Source: Nitrososphaera sp. (GTDB lineage Archaea > Thermoproteota > Nitrososphaeria > Nitrososphaerales > Nitrososphaeraceae). Taken from it: a stretch of DNA of 56,962 nucleotides. Below are positions 46,177-56,142 of the stretch, in pieces. The notes under the pieces were generated by a model, which did no database searches, was not told where the DNA came from, and worked only from the letters and a program-made list of their open reading frames with translations. Location of the stretch: assembly GCA_025449675.1 (NCBI GenBank), contig JANWIX010000036.1, forward strand, positions 1 to 56,962, written 5' to 3'. How positions within the stretch are numbered: the stretch's first letter is position 1; each line of letters starts with the position of its first letter. The position numbers and the translations under genes are program-made.

Positions 46177-46974
46177 ATGAACAAGTTCCTGCGCGCCGAT
46201 TTCAGCATCAAGCGCTTGGCCGAAAATTCTTTCAGGGCCATAGACGATGGCGCGTATGACTTGAAAACCAGCCTCACGCATGATCCCGCAAGCCTCAAGA
46301 AAGCCATCTTGTCATGCCCGCACGCCCCACTAATAACAGAAGTAAAGTTTTCCTCTCCCTCTCAGGGACGCATAAGGAAAACTGATGTGCCGACTGAAAT
46401 CGCAGCCACGATGGTAAAGTCCGGTGCCGTCGCGATATCCGTTCTGACCCAGCCCTATCTCTTTGATGGATCCATGGATTACTTGGTAGCGATTCGCAAA
46501 GTAGTCAGTGTGCCGTTATTGATGAAAGATATCATGGTAAGTCGTCTACAGATCGATGCTGCCAGAAAGGCGGGTGCTGATTGCATACTGTTGATAAAGA
46601 CGCTCTTTGATCGCGACCTGGCGGAGGAAAGCATGGAAAGCCTGTCAGAATACGCGACAAAAAAAGGACTGCATGTTCTGGTAGAGATTCATACTGACGA
46701 AGAATTTGCCGAAGTACTAAAGTCAAAGCGTGACCTTGTCGGCATCAACAACAGAAATCTTGATAATCTCAAGGTGGACATTTCAACAACTGAGCGGTTG
46801 CTCTCAAGTCATGACAAAGGCAAGAGCACGATAATAAGTGAAAGCGGGATTGCAGCACCGGAAGATATACAGTATCTTCGAAAGGCTGGCGCCGATGCTT
46901 TTCTTGTGGGAACAAGCATAATGGAGACGGGAGACATCGCACACAAAGTCCGCGAGCTCTATAATTCGCTCTGA
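46177..46974 (+). CDS. trpC: Indole-3-glycerol-phosphate synthase
   Basis: PLITEVKFSSPSQGRIR, LMKDIMVSRLQIDAARKAGADCILLI, LVEIHTDEEFAEV, LVGINNRNLDNLKVD, SESGIAAPEDIQYLRKAGADAFLVGTSIM; ATG 46177 chosen over 46096. Confidence 0.95.
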   Translation: MNKFLRADFSIKRLAENSFRAIDDGAYDLKTSLTHDPASLKKAILSCPHAPLITEVKFSSPSQGRIRKTDVPTEIAATMVKSGAVAISVLTQPYLFDGSMDYLVAIRKVVSVPLLMKDIMVSRLQIDAARKAGADCILLIKTLFDRDLAEESMESLSEYATKKGLHVLVEIHTDEEFAEVLKSKRDLVGINNRNLDNLKVDISTTERLLSSHDKGKSTIISESGIAAPEDIQYLRKAGADAFLVGTSIMETGDIAHKVRELYNSL

Positions 46975-47021
46975 TTGCGAATCCCTTAATACCCCTTTTC
47001 AGGTAGAGAAAATAATCATTC

Positions 47022-48242
47022 ATGCTGGGCAACTATCCGGTCGGCGGCAAATTCGGAAAGTACGGGGGCAAGTACATCCCAGAAACGCTGGCGCCGGCGA
47101 TAGAGGAGCTCGAGACTGCCTACAACAAGTACAAAGGCGACAATGATTTTCAGAAGGAACTCTCGTACTATTTGACCGAATATGCTGGCCGTCCCACGCC
47201 TCTTTATTTTGCAAAGAATCTTACAAAGCTCGCCGGCGGTGCCAAGATTTTTCTAAAGCGCGAGGACCTGCTTCACGGTGGTGCTCACAAGACTAACAAC
47301 ACTCTTGGGCAGGCACTGCTGGCCAAGCGGATGGGCAAGAAGCGAATCATCGCGGAGACAGGGGCGGGTCAGCATGGTGTTGGGACGGCAATCGCATGTG
47401 CAGTGCTCGGACTGGACGCGGAAATATACATGGGTTCAAAAGATGTCGAGCGGCAAAAGCTCAATGTTTTCAGGATGGAGCTTTTAGGGGCAAAAGTCCA
47501 TTCTGTAGAGTCCGGGAGCAGGACTCTAAAAGACGCCATAAACGAGGCATTCAGAGACTGGATTGCAAACGTCAAGACGACTTATTATCTCATCGGCTCT
47601 GTGGTGGGAGCGCATCCGTATCCTATGATGGTAAGAGATTTTCAAAGTGTGATAGGGAGAGAAATAAAACAGCAACTTCAAAACAGCATGGGGCGCCTGC
47701 CAAATGCGATCGTGGCGTGCGTCGGCGGCGGAAGCAATGCTATCGGTTCGTTCTATCCTTTCCTGGACGATTCCGGGGTGGAACTATGGGGGGTAGAAGC
47801 AGGAGGGCACGGGCTGAATTCAGGCGAGCATTCTGCAACTCTGGCGGCAGGCTCGGAAGGCGTTCTCCATGGCATGCTTACGTATCTCCTGCAGGACGAA
47901 TATGGCCAAATTACCGAAACACACAGCATTTCCGCCGGCCTTGACTACTCGGGGGTTGGCCCGGAGCACGCGATGCTCAAGGACGTAAAGCGGGCAAAGT
48001 ATGCGACTGCAACAGACGACGAAGCGGTAAGAGCATTTCTCACTTTGTCGAAACTTGAAGGGATCATACCTGCGCTTGAGCCTTCTCACGCCGTCTCGCA
48101 TGCCATAAAGCTCGCCGGCAAGATGGATAAGGAAGACATAATCGTCGTCACGCTTTCTGGACGCGGCGATAAAGACGTCCAGGTCGTTCAAGATTATCTG
48201 AACAAGAAGGGCAAGGCGGATAGACGACATGCCAGAAAGTAG
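47022..48242 (+). CDS. trpB: Tryptophan synthase beta subunit (TrpB1 type)
   Basis: [72 protein letters not shown]. Confidence 0.97.
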   Translation: MLGNYPVGGKFGKYGGKYIPETLAPAIEELETAYNKYKGDNDFQKELSYYLTEYAGRPTPLYFAKNLTKLAGGAKIFLKREDLLHGGAHKTNNTLGQALLAKRMGKKRIIAETGAGQHGVGTAIACAVLGLDAEIYMGSKDVERQKLNVFRMELLGAKVHSVESGSRTLKDAINEAFRDWIANVKTTYYLIGSVVGAHPYPMMVRDFQSVIGREIKQQLQNSMGRLPNAIVACVGGGSNAIGSFYPFLDDSGVELWGVEAGGHGLNSGEHSATLAAGSEGVLHGMLTYLLQDEYGQITETHSISAGLDYSGVGPEHAMLKDVKRAKYATATDDEAVRAFLTLSKLEGIIPALEPSHAVSHAIKLAGKMDKEDIIVVTLSGRGDKDVQVVQDYLNKKGKADRRHARK

Positions 48243-49047
48243 GATAAAAGCCAAATTCGAAGCACTTGCAAAAAAGGGCGAGGGGGCCCTTATTTGCTAC
48301 GTGGTTGCGGGTTATCCTGACATCAGGACTTCCGAACGGGTCATCGATTCGTTGGTCGCCGGAGGAGCAGACATGATCGAGATCGGAATACCTTTCTCCG
48401 ATCCGATTGCTGACGGGCGAACTATACAGGCAGCCTGCAACTATGCGCTTGGGAAAGGCACGAGACCTGAAGATGCAATGCGGGTTGCTCGAAATGTCAG
48501 GAAAAAATACCCCGATCTTCCGCTTCTCTTTATGACGTATTCCAACATACTGTTGCGAACAGGCTTTGAAAAATTCATGGCGCGATCAAAGGATTCCGGA
48601 ATCGACGGCTTTATCATCCCGGACATGCCTGCCGAAGAAGCGCAGCCGTATATCGCGGCGGCATCGGAACTAGATTTGGCGACCGTATTTCTTGCATCGC
48701 CAAATACCTCTCCCGAACGGCTTTCGAATATAATACAGAGCACGGCAGGCTTTCTATATCTCGTTTCCGTCTTTGGCATCACAGGAGCTCGCGATTCATT
48801 CGAAGATTACACTCGGGATGCCGTCAAGCGTGCAAAAACGGCAGCTAATCACAAGATTCCAGTAGCAGTTGGCTTTGGCATCAGCACTCCAGCGCATGCC
48901 AGATACATGATGGCTGCAGGCGCCGATGCAGTAATAGTCGGGAGCGCCATACTGGACAAGATTGGAACAGCAGGCGGCAAGACTGATATGCTCCGCAAAA
49001 TAGAAAAGTTTGCAAAGTCGATGAAGAGGGCATGCACAAGAAATTGA
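48229..49047 (+). CDS. trpA: Tryptophan synthase alpha subunit
   Basis: [46 protein letters not shown]; overlaps trpB by 14 nt. Confidence 0.96.
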   Translation: MPESRIKAKFEALAKKGEGALICYVVAGYPDIRTSERVIDSLVAGGADMIEIGIPFSDPIADGRTIQAACNYALGKGTRPEDAMRVARNVRKKYPDLPLLFMTYSNILLRTGFEKFMARSKDSGIDGFIIPDMPAEEAQPYIAAASELDLATVFLASPNTSPERLSNIIQSTAGFLYLVSVFGITGARDSFEDYTRDAVKRAKTAANHKIPVAVGFGISTPAHARYMMAAGADAVIVGSAILDKIGTAGGKTDMLRKIEKFAKSMKRACTRN

Positions 49048-49096
49048 GTCGATCAACGTTATTGTTTTTGCTTGAATGAAAAATCAATCGCGTTTG

Positions 49097-49420
49097 CTAT
49101 GGCAGCACGAGTCCCGAATTATCTGTTGCAAAAAGGATGTTGTTGAGGGTGACCTGGAATTTCTTGCCCCCTTGCTCAACTATTACCTCAAGATCGTCGA
49201 GCGAATCAGAAACTTCAGTGTCAGTAATTGATTTGATAGTGACATGAATGGATTCGTGCGATATCAGGGCCTCCATGAAGGGCTCGATTAAGGCAAAACT
49301 GCTGATGCCTGCTTTGGCCTCCTTCTCGGACTGTATCATGAGCATGGTATGGTCGTGATAGGTAAAATAAGCCGATGATTGGTCTATGGCACACGCCAAC
49401 GCGAAATCATTTATCGTCAT
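49097..49420 (-). CDS. Conserved hypothetical protein, 107 aa
   Basis: Compact alpha/beta ORF downstream of coiled-coil gene. Confidence 0.45.
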   Translation of the reverse strand: MTINDFALACAIDQSSAYFTYHDHTMLMIQSEKEAKAGISSFALIEPFMEALISHESIHVTIKSITDTEVSDSLDDLEVIVEQGGKKFQVTLNNILFATDNSGLVLP

Positions 49421-49446
49421 GGCGCAAAAGAGGCACGATTAGTAGA

Positions 49447-50292
49447 TTAATCTTTTTCACCATAAAGCAGCTTCAGCTCGTCAAAACTCAGCTTCTCTCC
49501 TGATTGGAGCTTTTTCCGCGCGGTCTCTATCGCTTTGAACAGTGCGTCGCTGGGCAGGCCGTGACCGTATTCTTCCCGCTGCTTCCTCCTCATTTCGGCC
49601 ATCGCGTCGAGGCGCGCGTTGATCGCGTCGAACTGCCTTGCCAGTTCATCGTATTCAGTCAAAGACGAGTCGCGCTCACCTGCCATTTTTCTTTTTGAAT
49701 CGTAGAGTCCATCCAGCGCGCGATTGATTTCGGAAGCCTTTACTCTAATAGAGTCGCGTTCTTCGTTTAGACGCATGATCGAGCTATTGATGTTTGTTGA
49801 TTCCTGAGTCAGCAGACCCATCTGTTCCCGTATGGTGCGCACAGCCTTGATGGCTTCCTGCTTCATCGAAGCGTCCTTGACCCTTGACAGGATTTCGTTC
49901 TTTTCGCGTTCGCTCTTGTAATCCTTGGAATCTACCAGTGCCTGATTTTTCTTTATCGTCTCCTGGAGGTCTTCTTCCTTTTCGGCTGGCAGTCTCGCTT
50001 CCATCAAGGAAAGAAAGTTCTTGGACTGCGAGATCTTTTCGCTGACTGCCAACAAGGCCGCGTTGCCAGAGTCGATTTCACCGCGCAATTGTTTTTGCCT
50101 GTCTGTCATACCATCGAGAATGCTCCGCTGGTCCCTAATCTCTCCCCCTACCTTGTGGGAATGATTCCTGTCGAGCTCTACGATTCTATCGGTCAACGTC
50201 TTGAGCTCGGAAGAAAGTTTGCGTTTGCGCGCAACGAGTTCATCCCAGCCAAGAGCTTCCAGGTCGGGGCGCTCGATGTCAGTGCCAGACAA
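49447..50292 (-). CDS. Coiled-coil protein, archaeal
   Basis: Long heptad pattern; terminal EYGHGLPSDALFKAIETARKKLQSGEKLSFDELKLLYGEKD. Confidence 0.7.
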   Translation of the reverse strand: MSGTDIERPDLEALGWDELVARKRKLSSELKTLTDRIVELDRNHSHKVGGEIRDQRSILDGMTDRQKQLRGEIDSGNAALLAVSEKISQSKNFLSLMEARLPAEKEEDLQETIKKNQALVDSKDYKSEREKNEILSRVKDASMKQEAIKAVRTIREQMGLLTQESTNINSSIMRLNEERDSIRVKASEINRALDGLYDSKRKMAGERDSSLTEYDELARQFDAINARLDAMAEMRRKQREEYGHGLPSDALFKAIETARKKLQSGEKLSFDELKLLYGEKD

Positions 50293-50679
50293 TTTGATAA
50301 AGCTAGAATTAGATGATATAAAAATTTACCAACGCTCACAGGAGTACCTAAAGCATCGTTACAGGGAATGGGCCCTAACTTATGTGAAAAACGTCGGAAA
50401 TGAATATCGTGCTTGACGTAAATCGCAAATCCAAAGGTCACTTTTCCTATGGACGGATGCCGATTTCTGATGTGATTCCTTCGGGATGTCGTAGCGATTT
50501 CGGCAATGGGCATGCGGCGGGACGAAGCTTTGTGCCGGGTTTCAATCTCGTATCGCCTCGTGGAGGTCTTGTTGGAGCGTGATTATCCATCCAGACGTGA
50601 AATATTGTCCTACTTTGGACGCAATTCACATTGAAACACGCGGAGAGAGCGCTCTCTAGAGCTATTCTTATATCCAAGC

Positions 50680-50913
50680 GTGCAAGAGCTACGCCTGTTG
50701 GCAACGACGGGATATTGTGTAAAATGCAAAGCAAAGAGGGAAATGAAAGGCGAGAGAGCTGTAGTTATGAAAAACGGGCGTAATGCAATGACCGGAACAT
50801 GCTCGGTCTGTGGGACCAAGATGTTCAAGATCGGTGGCGGCGGACCGGCGAAAGCAAAGCCCAAGGCCAAATCCGGCAGCAAGAAAAAGTCGAAAGCAAA
50901 GAAAAGAAAGTAA
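50680..50913 (+). CDS. DUF5679-type zinc ribbon with Lys-rich C-terminal tail
   Basis: YCVKCKAKREMKGERAVVMKNGRNAMTGTCSVCGTKMFKI + AKPKAKSGSKKKSKAKKRK. Confidence 0.85.
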   Translation: MQELRLLATTGYCVKCKAKREMKGERAVVMKNGRNAMTGTCSVCGTKMFKIGGGGPAKAKPKAKSGSKKKSKAKKRK

Positions 50914-50926
50914 CGATAACGACGCT

Positions 50927-50967
50927 GGGGCCTAGGTGATACCTAGGCGCCTTTTTTCTGTTTTTTT
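50927..50967 (+). terminator. Hairpin plus T-tract terminator
   Basis: GGGGCCTAGGT-GAT-ACCTAGGCGCC (one mismatch) followed by TTTTTTCTGTTTTTTT, 13 nt after the stop codon at 50911-50913. Confidence 0.75.
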
Positions 50968-51020
50968 CATGTCAGTTATGTCAGATGGCATACCCCCTCC
51001 CCCCGCAGTGCGTTACTTGT

Positions 51021-51026
51021 TATATA
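51021..51026 (+). promoter_or_regulatory. TATA box for radA
   Basis: tTATATAcc about 26-31 nt upstream of ATG 51052, consistent with a (near-)leaderless transcript. Confidence 0.55.
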
Positions 51027-51051
51027 CCACTGTTAGAAAATATATCGCAGG

Positions 51052-52077
51052 ATGACCGATTCGAAAAATGTGGTAGAACTGGAAATAGAAGACATTGAGG
51101 GTATCGGGCCAACCACTGCCCGCAAGATGAAGGAAGCAGGAATAAGCTCTGTAATGGAGCTGGCTACAACTGTGCCGGATGAACTGGCTTCAGACCTAGG
51201 TGGCTCGAAGGAAACTGCTGCCGCATTTATCATTGCAGCACAAAAATTGCTAAGGGACAGCGGAGTGCTCGACAATGAATTCACTACTGCAGACGTTGAG
51301 CTTGAAAAGAGAAAGGCTTTGCTGCGATGTACCACGGGGGCGAAGGTTCTGGATGAATTGCTGCTCGGCGGTATAGAGACACAGGCTATCACCGAATTCT
51401 ATGGTGAATTTGGCAGTGGCAAGAGCCAGATATGCCACACATTATGCGTTACATCCCAAATGCCGGTGGAAGCCGGAGGACTGGACGGAGGAGTCATACT
51501 GATAGATACAGAAGGCACATTCAGGCCCGAAAGAGTGGATCAGATAGCCAGGGCAAGGGGCATTGATTCAGACGAGATATTGAAGAAGATAGCGATATGC
51601 AAGGCGTATAACAGCAGCCACCTTGAGCTTATAATAAAGTCGATGGGCAAGTACATCGATGATTTCAAGGCGAAAATGATAATCATTGACAGCATCATCT
51701 CGCTCCATCGGGCCGAGTTCGCTGGCAGGGGAACGCTTGCCGACAGGCAGCAGCGCCTGAACGGCATCATGCACAAGTTGGTGAGAATCGCAGAAATCTA
51801 CAATGTCGCAATCGTGATAACGAACCAGGTGCAATCGACGCCAGACACGTTCTTTGGTGATCCGACAAAACCTGCAGGCGGAAACATAATTGGGCATGCA
51901 TCGACATACCGAATATACCTTAGAAAGGCTGGCACCGATAGGATAGCAAAGATGATAGACTCGCCTTATCATCCTTATGACGATGTCAGATTTACTGTAA
52001 ATGAGAAAGGCATCGACGACACAGATCAGGATGCGCCCAAGAAAAGGTCGTCAAAGGAAAAGGACTCGGAAGAATAG
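51052..52077 (+). CDS. radA: DNA repair and recombination protein RadA
   Basis: IEGIGPTTARKMKEAGISSVMELA, EFYGEFGSGKSQICHTLCV, GGVILIDTEGTFRPERVDQIA, VVITNQVQSTPDTFFGDPTKPAGGNIIGHASTYRIYLRK. Confidence 0.97.
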   Translation: MTDSKNVVELEIEDIEGIGPTTARKMKEAGISSVMELATTVPDELASDLGGSKETAAAFIIAAQKLLRDSGVLDNEFTTADVELEKRKALLRCTTGAKVLDELLLGGIETQAITEFYGEFGSGKSQICHTLCVTSQMPVEAGGLDGGVILIDTEGTFRPERVDQIARARGIDSDEILKKIAICKAYNSSHLELIIKSMGKYIDDFKAKMIIIDSIISLHRAEFAGRGTLADRQQRLNGIMHKLVRIAEIYNVAIVITNQVQSTPDTFFGDPTKPAGGNIIGHASTYRIYLRKAGTDRIAKMIDSPYHPYDDVRFTVNEKGIDDTDQDAPKKRSSKEKDSEE

Positions 52078-52078
52078 T

Positions 52079-53146
52079 TTAGAGGAACTTTTTCTCCGCC
52101 TCTTTTAGTTTTGTTTCGTCGCCGCTATACTTGATCAGCTGCGATAGTTTATGCTGGGCCTTGCCTGTTCTTATCGAGTCTCGGGCCAGCTCCACCCCTT
52201 CTTTGAAATCGCCTGCAACTTTGCCAAGAACAAGGGCGGCAGATGCATTCATGACGACGATGTCTTCCTTCTCTCTTGGCGCCTTGCCGTATATCGTTTG
52301 AAGGGTTGCGCTTATCGATTCATTTTTTGAGCTAACAACCAGCTGTTCTGGCTTGGCCAAGGGCATCCCAAGGATCTTGGGGTGCAGGCGCAGCCTTTTG
52401 GTCTGGCCGTTGCTGGTCCACAAGACGTCGTTTTCACAGGTGTTTGAGAGCTCGTCAAACCCGTCAGCGGCGTGAACTATCATGGCTTCCTTCACGTGTC
52501 CCTGACAAGCCTCAGAAAAAATCTCCATCAAAGCCGGCTCAAAGACACCGATGACCTGGCCCCATATGTTGGTGCACGGATTGCTCAGCGGACCAACTAT
52601 GTTAAAGACGGTCCTTATCCCGATCGCTTTGCGAGAGCTCGCCACATTCTTCATTGCCGGATGAAAGTTTGGAGCATACAGAAAGCCAATGCCCACTTTT
52701 TCGATGCAGGATTTTGTCTTTTCGGGAGTGGAGTTAAGGTCAAGCCCAACCTCTTCAAGGAAATCTGCGCTCCCGCATATGCCCGATACGGATCTATTCC
52801 CATGCTTGGCGATTTTCGCTCCCGCAGAGGAGGCAACAACTGCTGCGGCGGTGCTTATGTTAAACGACCTTATCGAGTCACCGCCCGTGCCACAGGTGTC
52901 TATTAGTGGTTCCTTTACATTGGGTGTGATTCGTATCGCATGCTTTCGAATAGTTTCAAGTATTGCCCGTATCTCGCCAGCGGTTTCACCCTTCATTGCC
53001 AGTGCGACTAGAAACGCAGAAACCGAAGTCTCTGGTGCGGTGCCCTTCAGAATCGCGTCGAATACGAACCTGATCTCACCGTCCGAAAGGTCGGTTCTTG
53101 CGACCAGCTTTCTGATCGCCGGGCGCAGGTCCGTAGTAACGCTCAT
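52079..53146 (-). CDS. trpD: Anthranilate phosphoribosyltransferase
   Basis: LIDTCGTGGDSIRSFNISTAAAVVASSAGAKIAKHGNRSVSGICGSADFLEEVG, FLYAPNFHPAMKNVASSRKAIGIRTVFNIVGPLSNP. Confidence 0.96.
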   Translation of the reverse strand: MSVTTDLRPAIRKLVARTDLSDGEIRFVFDAILKGTAPETSVSAFLVALAMKGETAGEIRAILETIRKHAIRITPNVKEPLIDTCGTGGDSIRSFNISTAAAVVASSAGAKIAKHGNRSVSGICGSADFLEEVGLDLNSTPEKTKSCIEKVGIGFLYAPNFHPAMKNVASSRKAIGIRTVFNIVGPLSNPCTNIWGQVIGVFEPALMEIFSEACQGHVKEAMIVHAADGFDELSNTCENDVLWTSNGQTKRLRLHPKILGMPLAKPEQLVVSSKNESISATLQTIYGKAPREKEDIVVMNASAALVLGKVAGDFKEGVELARDSIRTGKAQHKLSQLIKYSGDETKLKEAEKKFL

Positions 53147-53730
53147 TTCTTCACCATCGAAATAAAGTTCTTCAGAATCTTGCGCCCTTCTCCCGTCAGG
53201 ACAGATTCGGGATGGAACTGGACACCTTCTATGATGTATTTTTCGTGCTTGATCCCCATTATTTCTCCGTCGTCAAGAGCTCGCGCGGTGACCTTGAGAC
53301 ATGAAGGCACGGTCTTTTTGTCCGCGACAAGGGAATGGTACCTTGTTGCTCTGAATGGATTCTTTACGTCTTCAAATAGCCTGTCTTCGGTGTACTGAAT
53401 CGGGCTTGTTTTGCCGTGCCTTACCTTTCCTGCATTTATCACCTTGCCCCCAAAGGCATGCACAATCCCCTGGTGCCCAAGGCATACTCCCAGGATAGGC
53501 GTCTTGGGACCAAGCTCTGTGATGACATCGGTGCATACTCCGAAATACTTTCTATCTGCCGGATGGCCTGGCCCGGGGGAGATTACTATTGCGTCCGGAT
53601 TCATGGAAGCAATTTCCTTCAAAGTCAGGCTGTCGTTCCGCTCGACAGTCGGTTCCACATTCATCTCGCCTAGCAGCTGGGCAATATTGTAGACAAACGA
53701 ATCATAGTTGTCGATTACAAGTACTTTCAT
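53143..53730 (-). CDS. trpG: Anthranilate synthase component II (glutamine amidotransferase)
   Basis: VIDNYDSFVYNIAQLLGE, ISPGPGHPADRKYFG, ILGVCLGHQGIVHAFGG, GVQFHPESVLTGEG. Confidence 0.95.
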   Translation of the reverse strand: MKVLVIDNYDSFVYNIAQLLGEMNVEPTVERNDSLTLKEIASMNPDAIVISPGPGHPADRKYFGVCTDVITELGPKTPILGVCLGHQGIVHAFGGKVINAGKVRHGKTSPIQYTEDRLFEDVKNPFRATRYHSLVADKKTVPSCLKVTARALDDGEIMGIKHEKYIIEGVQFHPESVLTGEGRKILKNFISMVKK

Positions 53731-53945
53731 GAGAAGAGTTCTCCTAACGGTAGGTAACTAGGCAGAAAATGCTCGAAGTTGCCAAAGAAAACCGCCTCTT
53801 TGCATTCTACTCCAAAATTCCAAATGCGTACAGGGTATTTAAGTCTAGTGTGCAGCGTATGTGCTTGAAAATACATACCTCGATATCCATAACATATTTA
53901 ATGGAAGCGACATATTTCAAAATTGTATATCTTTCGAACAAGTGA

Positions 53946-54995
53946 TTGATTTTGACTAGAGTGTTCATAAACGGATATGGAAACATAGGCAGGCGACTTG
54001 CAAGCGCACTCTCTGTCGACAAAGAAATCCAGCTGGTCGGCGTAGCAAAGTACACGATAGACGACAAGGTCAAAGAAGCGCTGGACAATCGGCTTAGCGT
54101 CTATGTGCCCAAGGATATGGTGGCCCAGTTCAGAGACAAGGGGTACGGCATTGCCGGCTCTGTTGACGAGGCCGTCAAGCAAAGCGATCTGGTCATTGAC
54201 GCGGCAAAGGAGGGAGGAGGATACGAGAACAAGAAACAGCTGTACGAACCCATGGGAAAGTCGGCGATATTCCAAGGTGGTGAGGACAGGCACGGGGAAA
54301 AGGCAGTTGCAGACATGATCCACAATTCACGCGTAAATTATTCAAAGGCTGCTGGCAAGACTTTTGTTATCCAGGGCAGCTGCAACGTCTCGGGGATGGG
54401 AAGAATGATGCAACCCCTGATCGAAAAGTTTGGTGAGCGGATCGTCCGGTATGATGTCCAGCTGATCAGAAGGTGGGCGGATCTGGAAGACACCAAGGCA
54501 GTCAAGGATTCTATCGAGTGGGACAGAAACCCCCATCACCAAGACGATGTCAAGGACTTTATTCCGGGCGCAAACCTGTACGTTGACGCGTTCAAGGTGC
54601 CCTCAAGGATGATGCACCTCCACCACATGTTCATCCGCTTCAAGGATAAGGCGCCCACAAAAGACGAATTACTGGAATGCTATAAAAATGAATTTGGCGT
54701 GGCCATCGTCAGCTCTGCCAAGGGAACAGGAGACGTCAGAAAGAGGGCGATCGAGCTGGGCTTTGCCCATGGCGATACCAACATGGTGCACCTCCACCAG
54801 GATATTTTGAGGGTCCAGGATGACACAGTCAAGATAGGATATTCAGACGACCAGACGGGTATGGTGATCCCAGAGAACCACCTGTTGCTCCAGTCGATGC
54901 TTTTCAAGCGTTCACGGGAAGAAGCGCTGAAAAGAACGGACAACCTCTTTCAGGTCAGCAAGAAACGCAAGGTGTTAGAGGAAGAATTCAAGTAG
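53946..54995 (+). CDS. gap: Type II glyceraldehyde-3-phosphate dehydrogenase
   Basis: VFINGYGNIGRRLASALS, FQGGEDRHGEKAVADMIHNSRVNY, VIQGSCNVSGMGRMMQPL (catalytic Cys), MVIPENHLLLQSML. Confidence 0.94.
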   Translation: MILTRVFINGYGNIGRRLASALSVDKEIQLVGVAKYTIDDKVKEALDNRLSVYVPKDMVAQFRDKGYGIAGSVDEAVKQSDLVIDAAKEGGGYENKKQLYEPMGKSAIFQGGEDRHGEKAVADMIHNSRVNYSKAAGKTFVIQGSCNVSGMGRMMQPLIEKFGERIVRYDVQLIRRWADLEDTKAVKDSIEWDRNPHHQDDVKDFIPGANLYVDAFKVPSRMMHLHHMFIRFKDKAPTKDELLECYKNEFGVAIVSSAKGTGDVRKRAIELGFAHGDTNMVHLHQDILRVQDDTVKIGYSDDQTGMVIPENHLLLQSMLFKRSREEALKRTDNLFQVSKKRKVLEEEFK

Positions 54996-55515
54996 CTACC
55001 TTGCAGTTCGCGACAACTCTCTTGTGCGCAGCATAGTACGCAAGAATGAGAAGGGCCAGTGCAACCAGCCTGAGTGGGAGCTGATAATTTGACAAGAAAC
55101 TCGAAGCAGCCACTCCTGCGGCGCCAAATGTGCTCGCAAGGTAAAATCCAACCGAAGAGCAGCCAGCGCACATGCTCGAAACAGTGCCAAGAGTTGAACC
55201 GGACAAGACGGATGATTTGTCCGCCTTCAGCTTTGATCTGACCATAAACACGTTCATGCTGACAACAATACCCACCAACGCCGCTGTTATTATCGACAAG
55301 ATAAATCCAGGTATTGCGTCGTCAGGTATTGGATAGTAAAAGTTAACGATTGGAGAGAAGAAAAGCAGGCCATCAAGCACGTTGAAAACGATCCACATCG
55401 CAGCTGCCACCAAAACTGCCAGTACCCAGTATGCTCTGTTTGAGAACACGATTCTAGCCGCCAGCGTTGACCCCGATGTAAATCCCATTAACTTGATCTC
55501 CAGCGCAGCGTTCAC
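54988..55515 (-). CDS. Four/five-TM membrane protein with CAGC motif
   Basis: Hydrophobic helices; TLGTVSSMCAGCSSVGFYLASTFGAAGVAASSFL. Confidence 0.65.
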   Translation of the reverse strand: MNAALEIKLMGFTSGSTLAARIVFSNRAYWVLAVLVAAAMWIVFNVLDGLLFFSPIVNFYYPIPDDAIPGFILSIITAALVGIVVSMNVFMVRSKLKADKSSVLSGSTLGTVSSMCAGCSSVGFYLASTFGAAGVAASSFLSNYQLPLRLVALALLILAYYAAHKRVVANCKVAT

Positions 55516-55594
55516 TAGAGAATAGCGCGTTTATTATCTCTTGGTTCTAACGTGAATGGAACGCCTGGGACTGTTAGCCGTAGCATATGTCAGA

Positions 55595-55900
55595 CTAGTA
55601 TGTCCGGGTAAGTTCCATACGGTGCGTCTTGACGCTTGACTTGTCAATCAACCCAAAAAGTGTCATGCAGTTCGGATCCTTCGCGGCGATCTTGGCTGCC
55701 TGGTCGGCATCAGCGCGGCTTCGCCATTTTACGATGTCAACCCAGTTCAATCCGTCCGGAGTCCGCACGAGTTCTCTATGAACAAACCCCCTTGACCTGT
55801 TCAGGAACGACTGCACGTTGTCCGATGCCTTCAGAAAGGTCTCCTCATCTACTCCTCTTGCTATCTTGAAATGAACAAGATCAACAGCTGTGCTTTCCAT
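55595..55900 (-). CDS. Small ferredoxin-like/monooxygenase-fold (ABM-like) hypothetical protein
   Basis: VDLVHFKIARGVDEETFLKASDNVQSFLNRSRGFVHRELVRTPDGLNWVDIVKWRSRADADQAAKIA; ATG at 55900 preferred. Confidence 0.6.
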   Translation of the reverse strand: MESTAVDLVHFKIARGVDEETFLKASDNVQSFLNRSRGFVHRELVRTPDGLNWVDIVKWRSRADADQAAKIAAKDPNCMTLFGLIDKSSVKTHRMELTRTY

Positions 55901-56007
55901 GATATGTTCACGGCGATTTCTCGGTATAAAAGAACAGAGGTGTACTGGGAACCTACAGCAGGTAGGAGAAGGCTTCAAATAGCGTGCATGCTCATGTCAG
56001 GTATCGC

Positions 56008-56142
56008 ATGGCACAATTGCAGACGGGAAAGGAATGCGCTCTGTGTGGAACCAGATTGCCTGTAGGTAGCGAAGTAAGCATATGCAGCGAGTGCATGAAA
56101 TGTGCGGACTGTTGCGTTGGTCTTGAGAAACTGAAGGACTAG
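56008..56142 (+). CDS. 44-aa Cys-rich zinc-ribbon microprotein
   Basis: Hand translation MAQLQTGKECALCGTRLPVGSEVSICSECMKCADCCVGLEKLKD*; seven Cys in CxxC arrangements; absent from the ORF track. Confidence 0.6.
   Translation: MAQLQTGKECALCGTRLPVGSEVSICSECMKCADCCVGLEKLKD

Noticed and set aside
47396-47944. 182-aa ORF in another frame of trpB
   Set aside because: Arg/Gly-rich shadow frame inside a conserved enzyme gene.
53769-53945. 58-aa ORF between trpG and gap (MLEVAKENRLFAFYSKIPNAYRVFK...)
   Set aside because: Its second half overlaps the AT-rich promoter region of gap; no domain; insufficient support.
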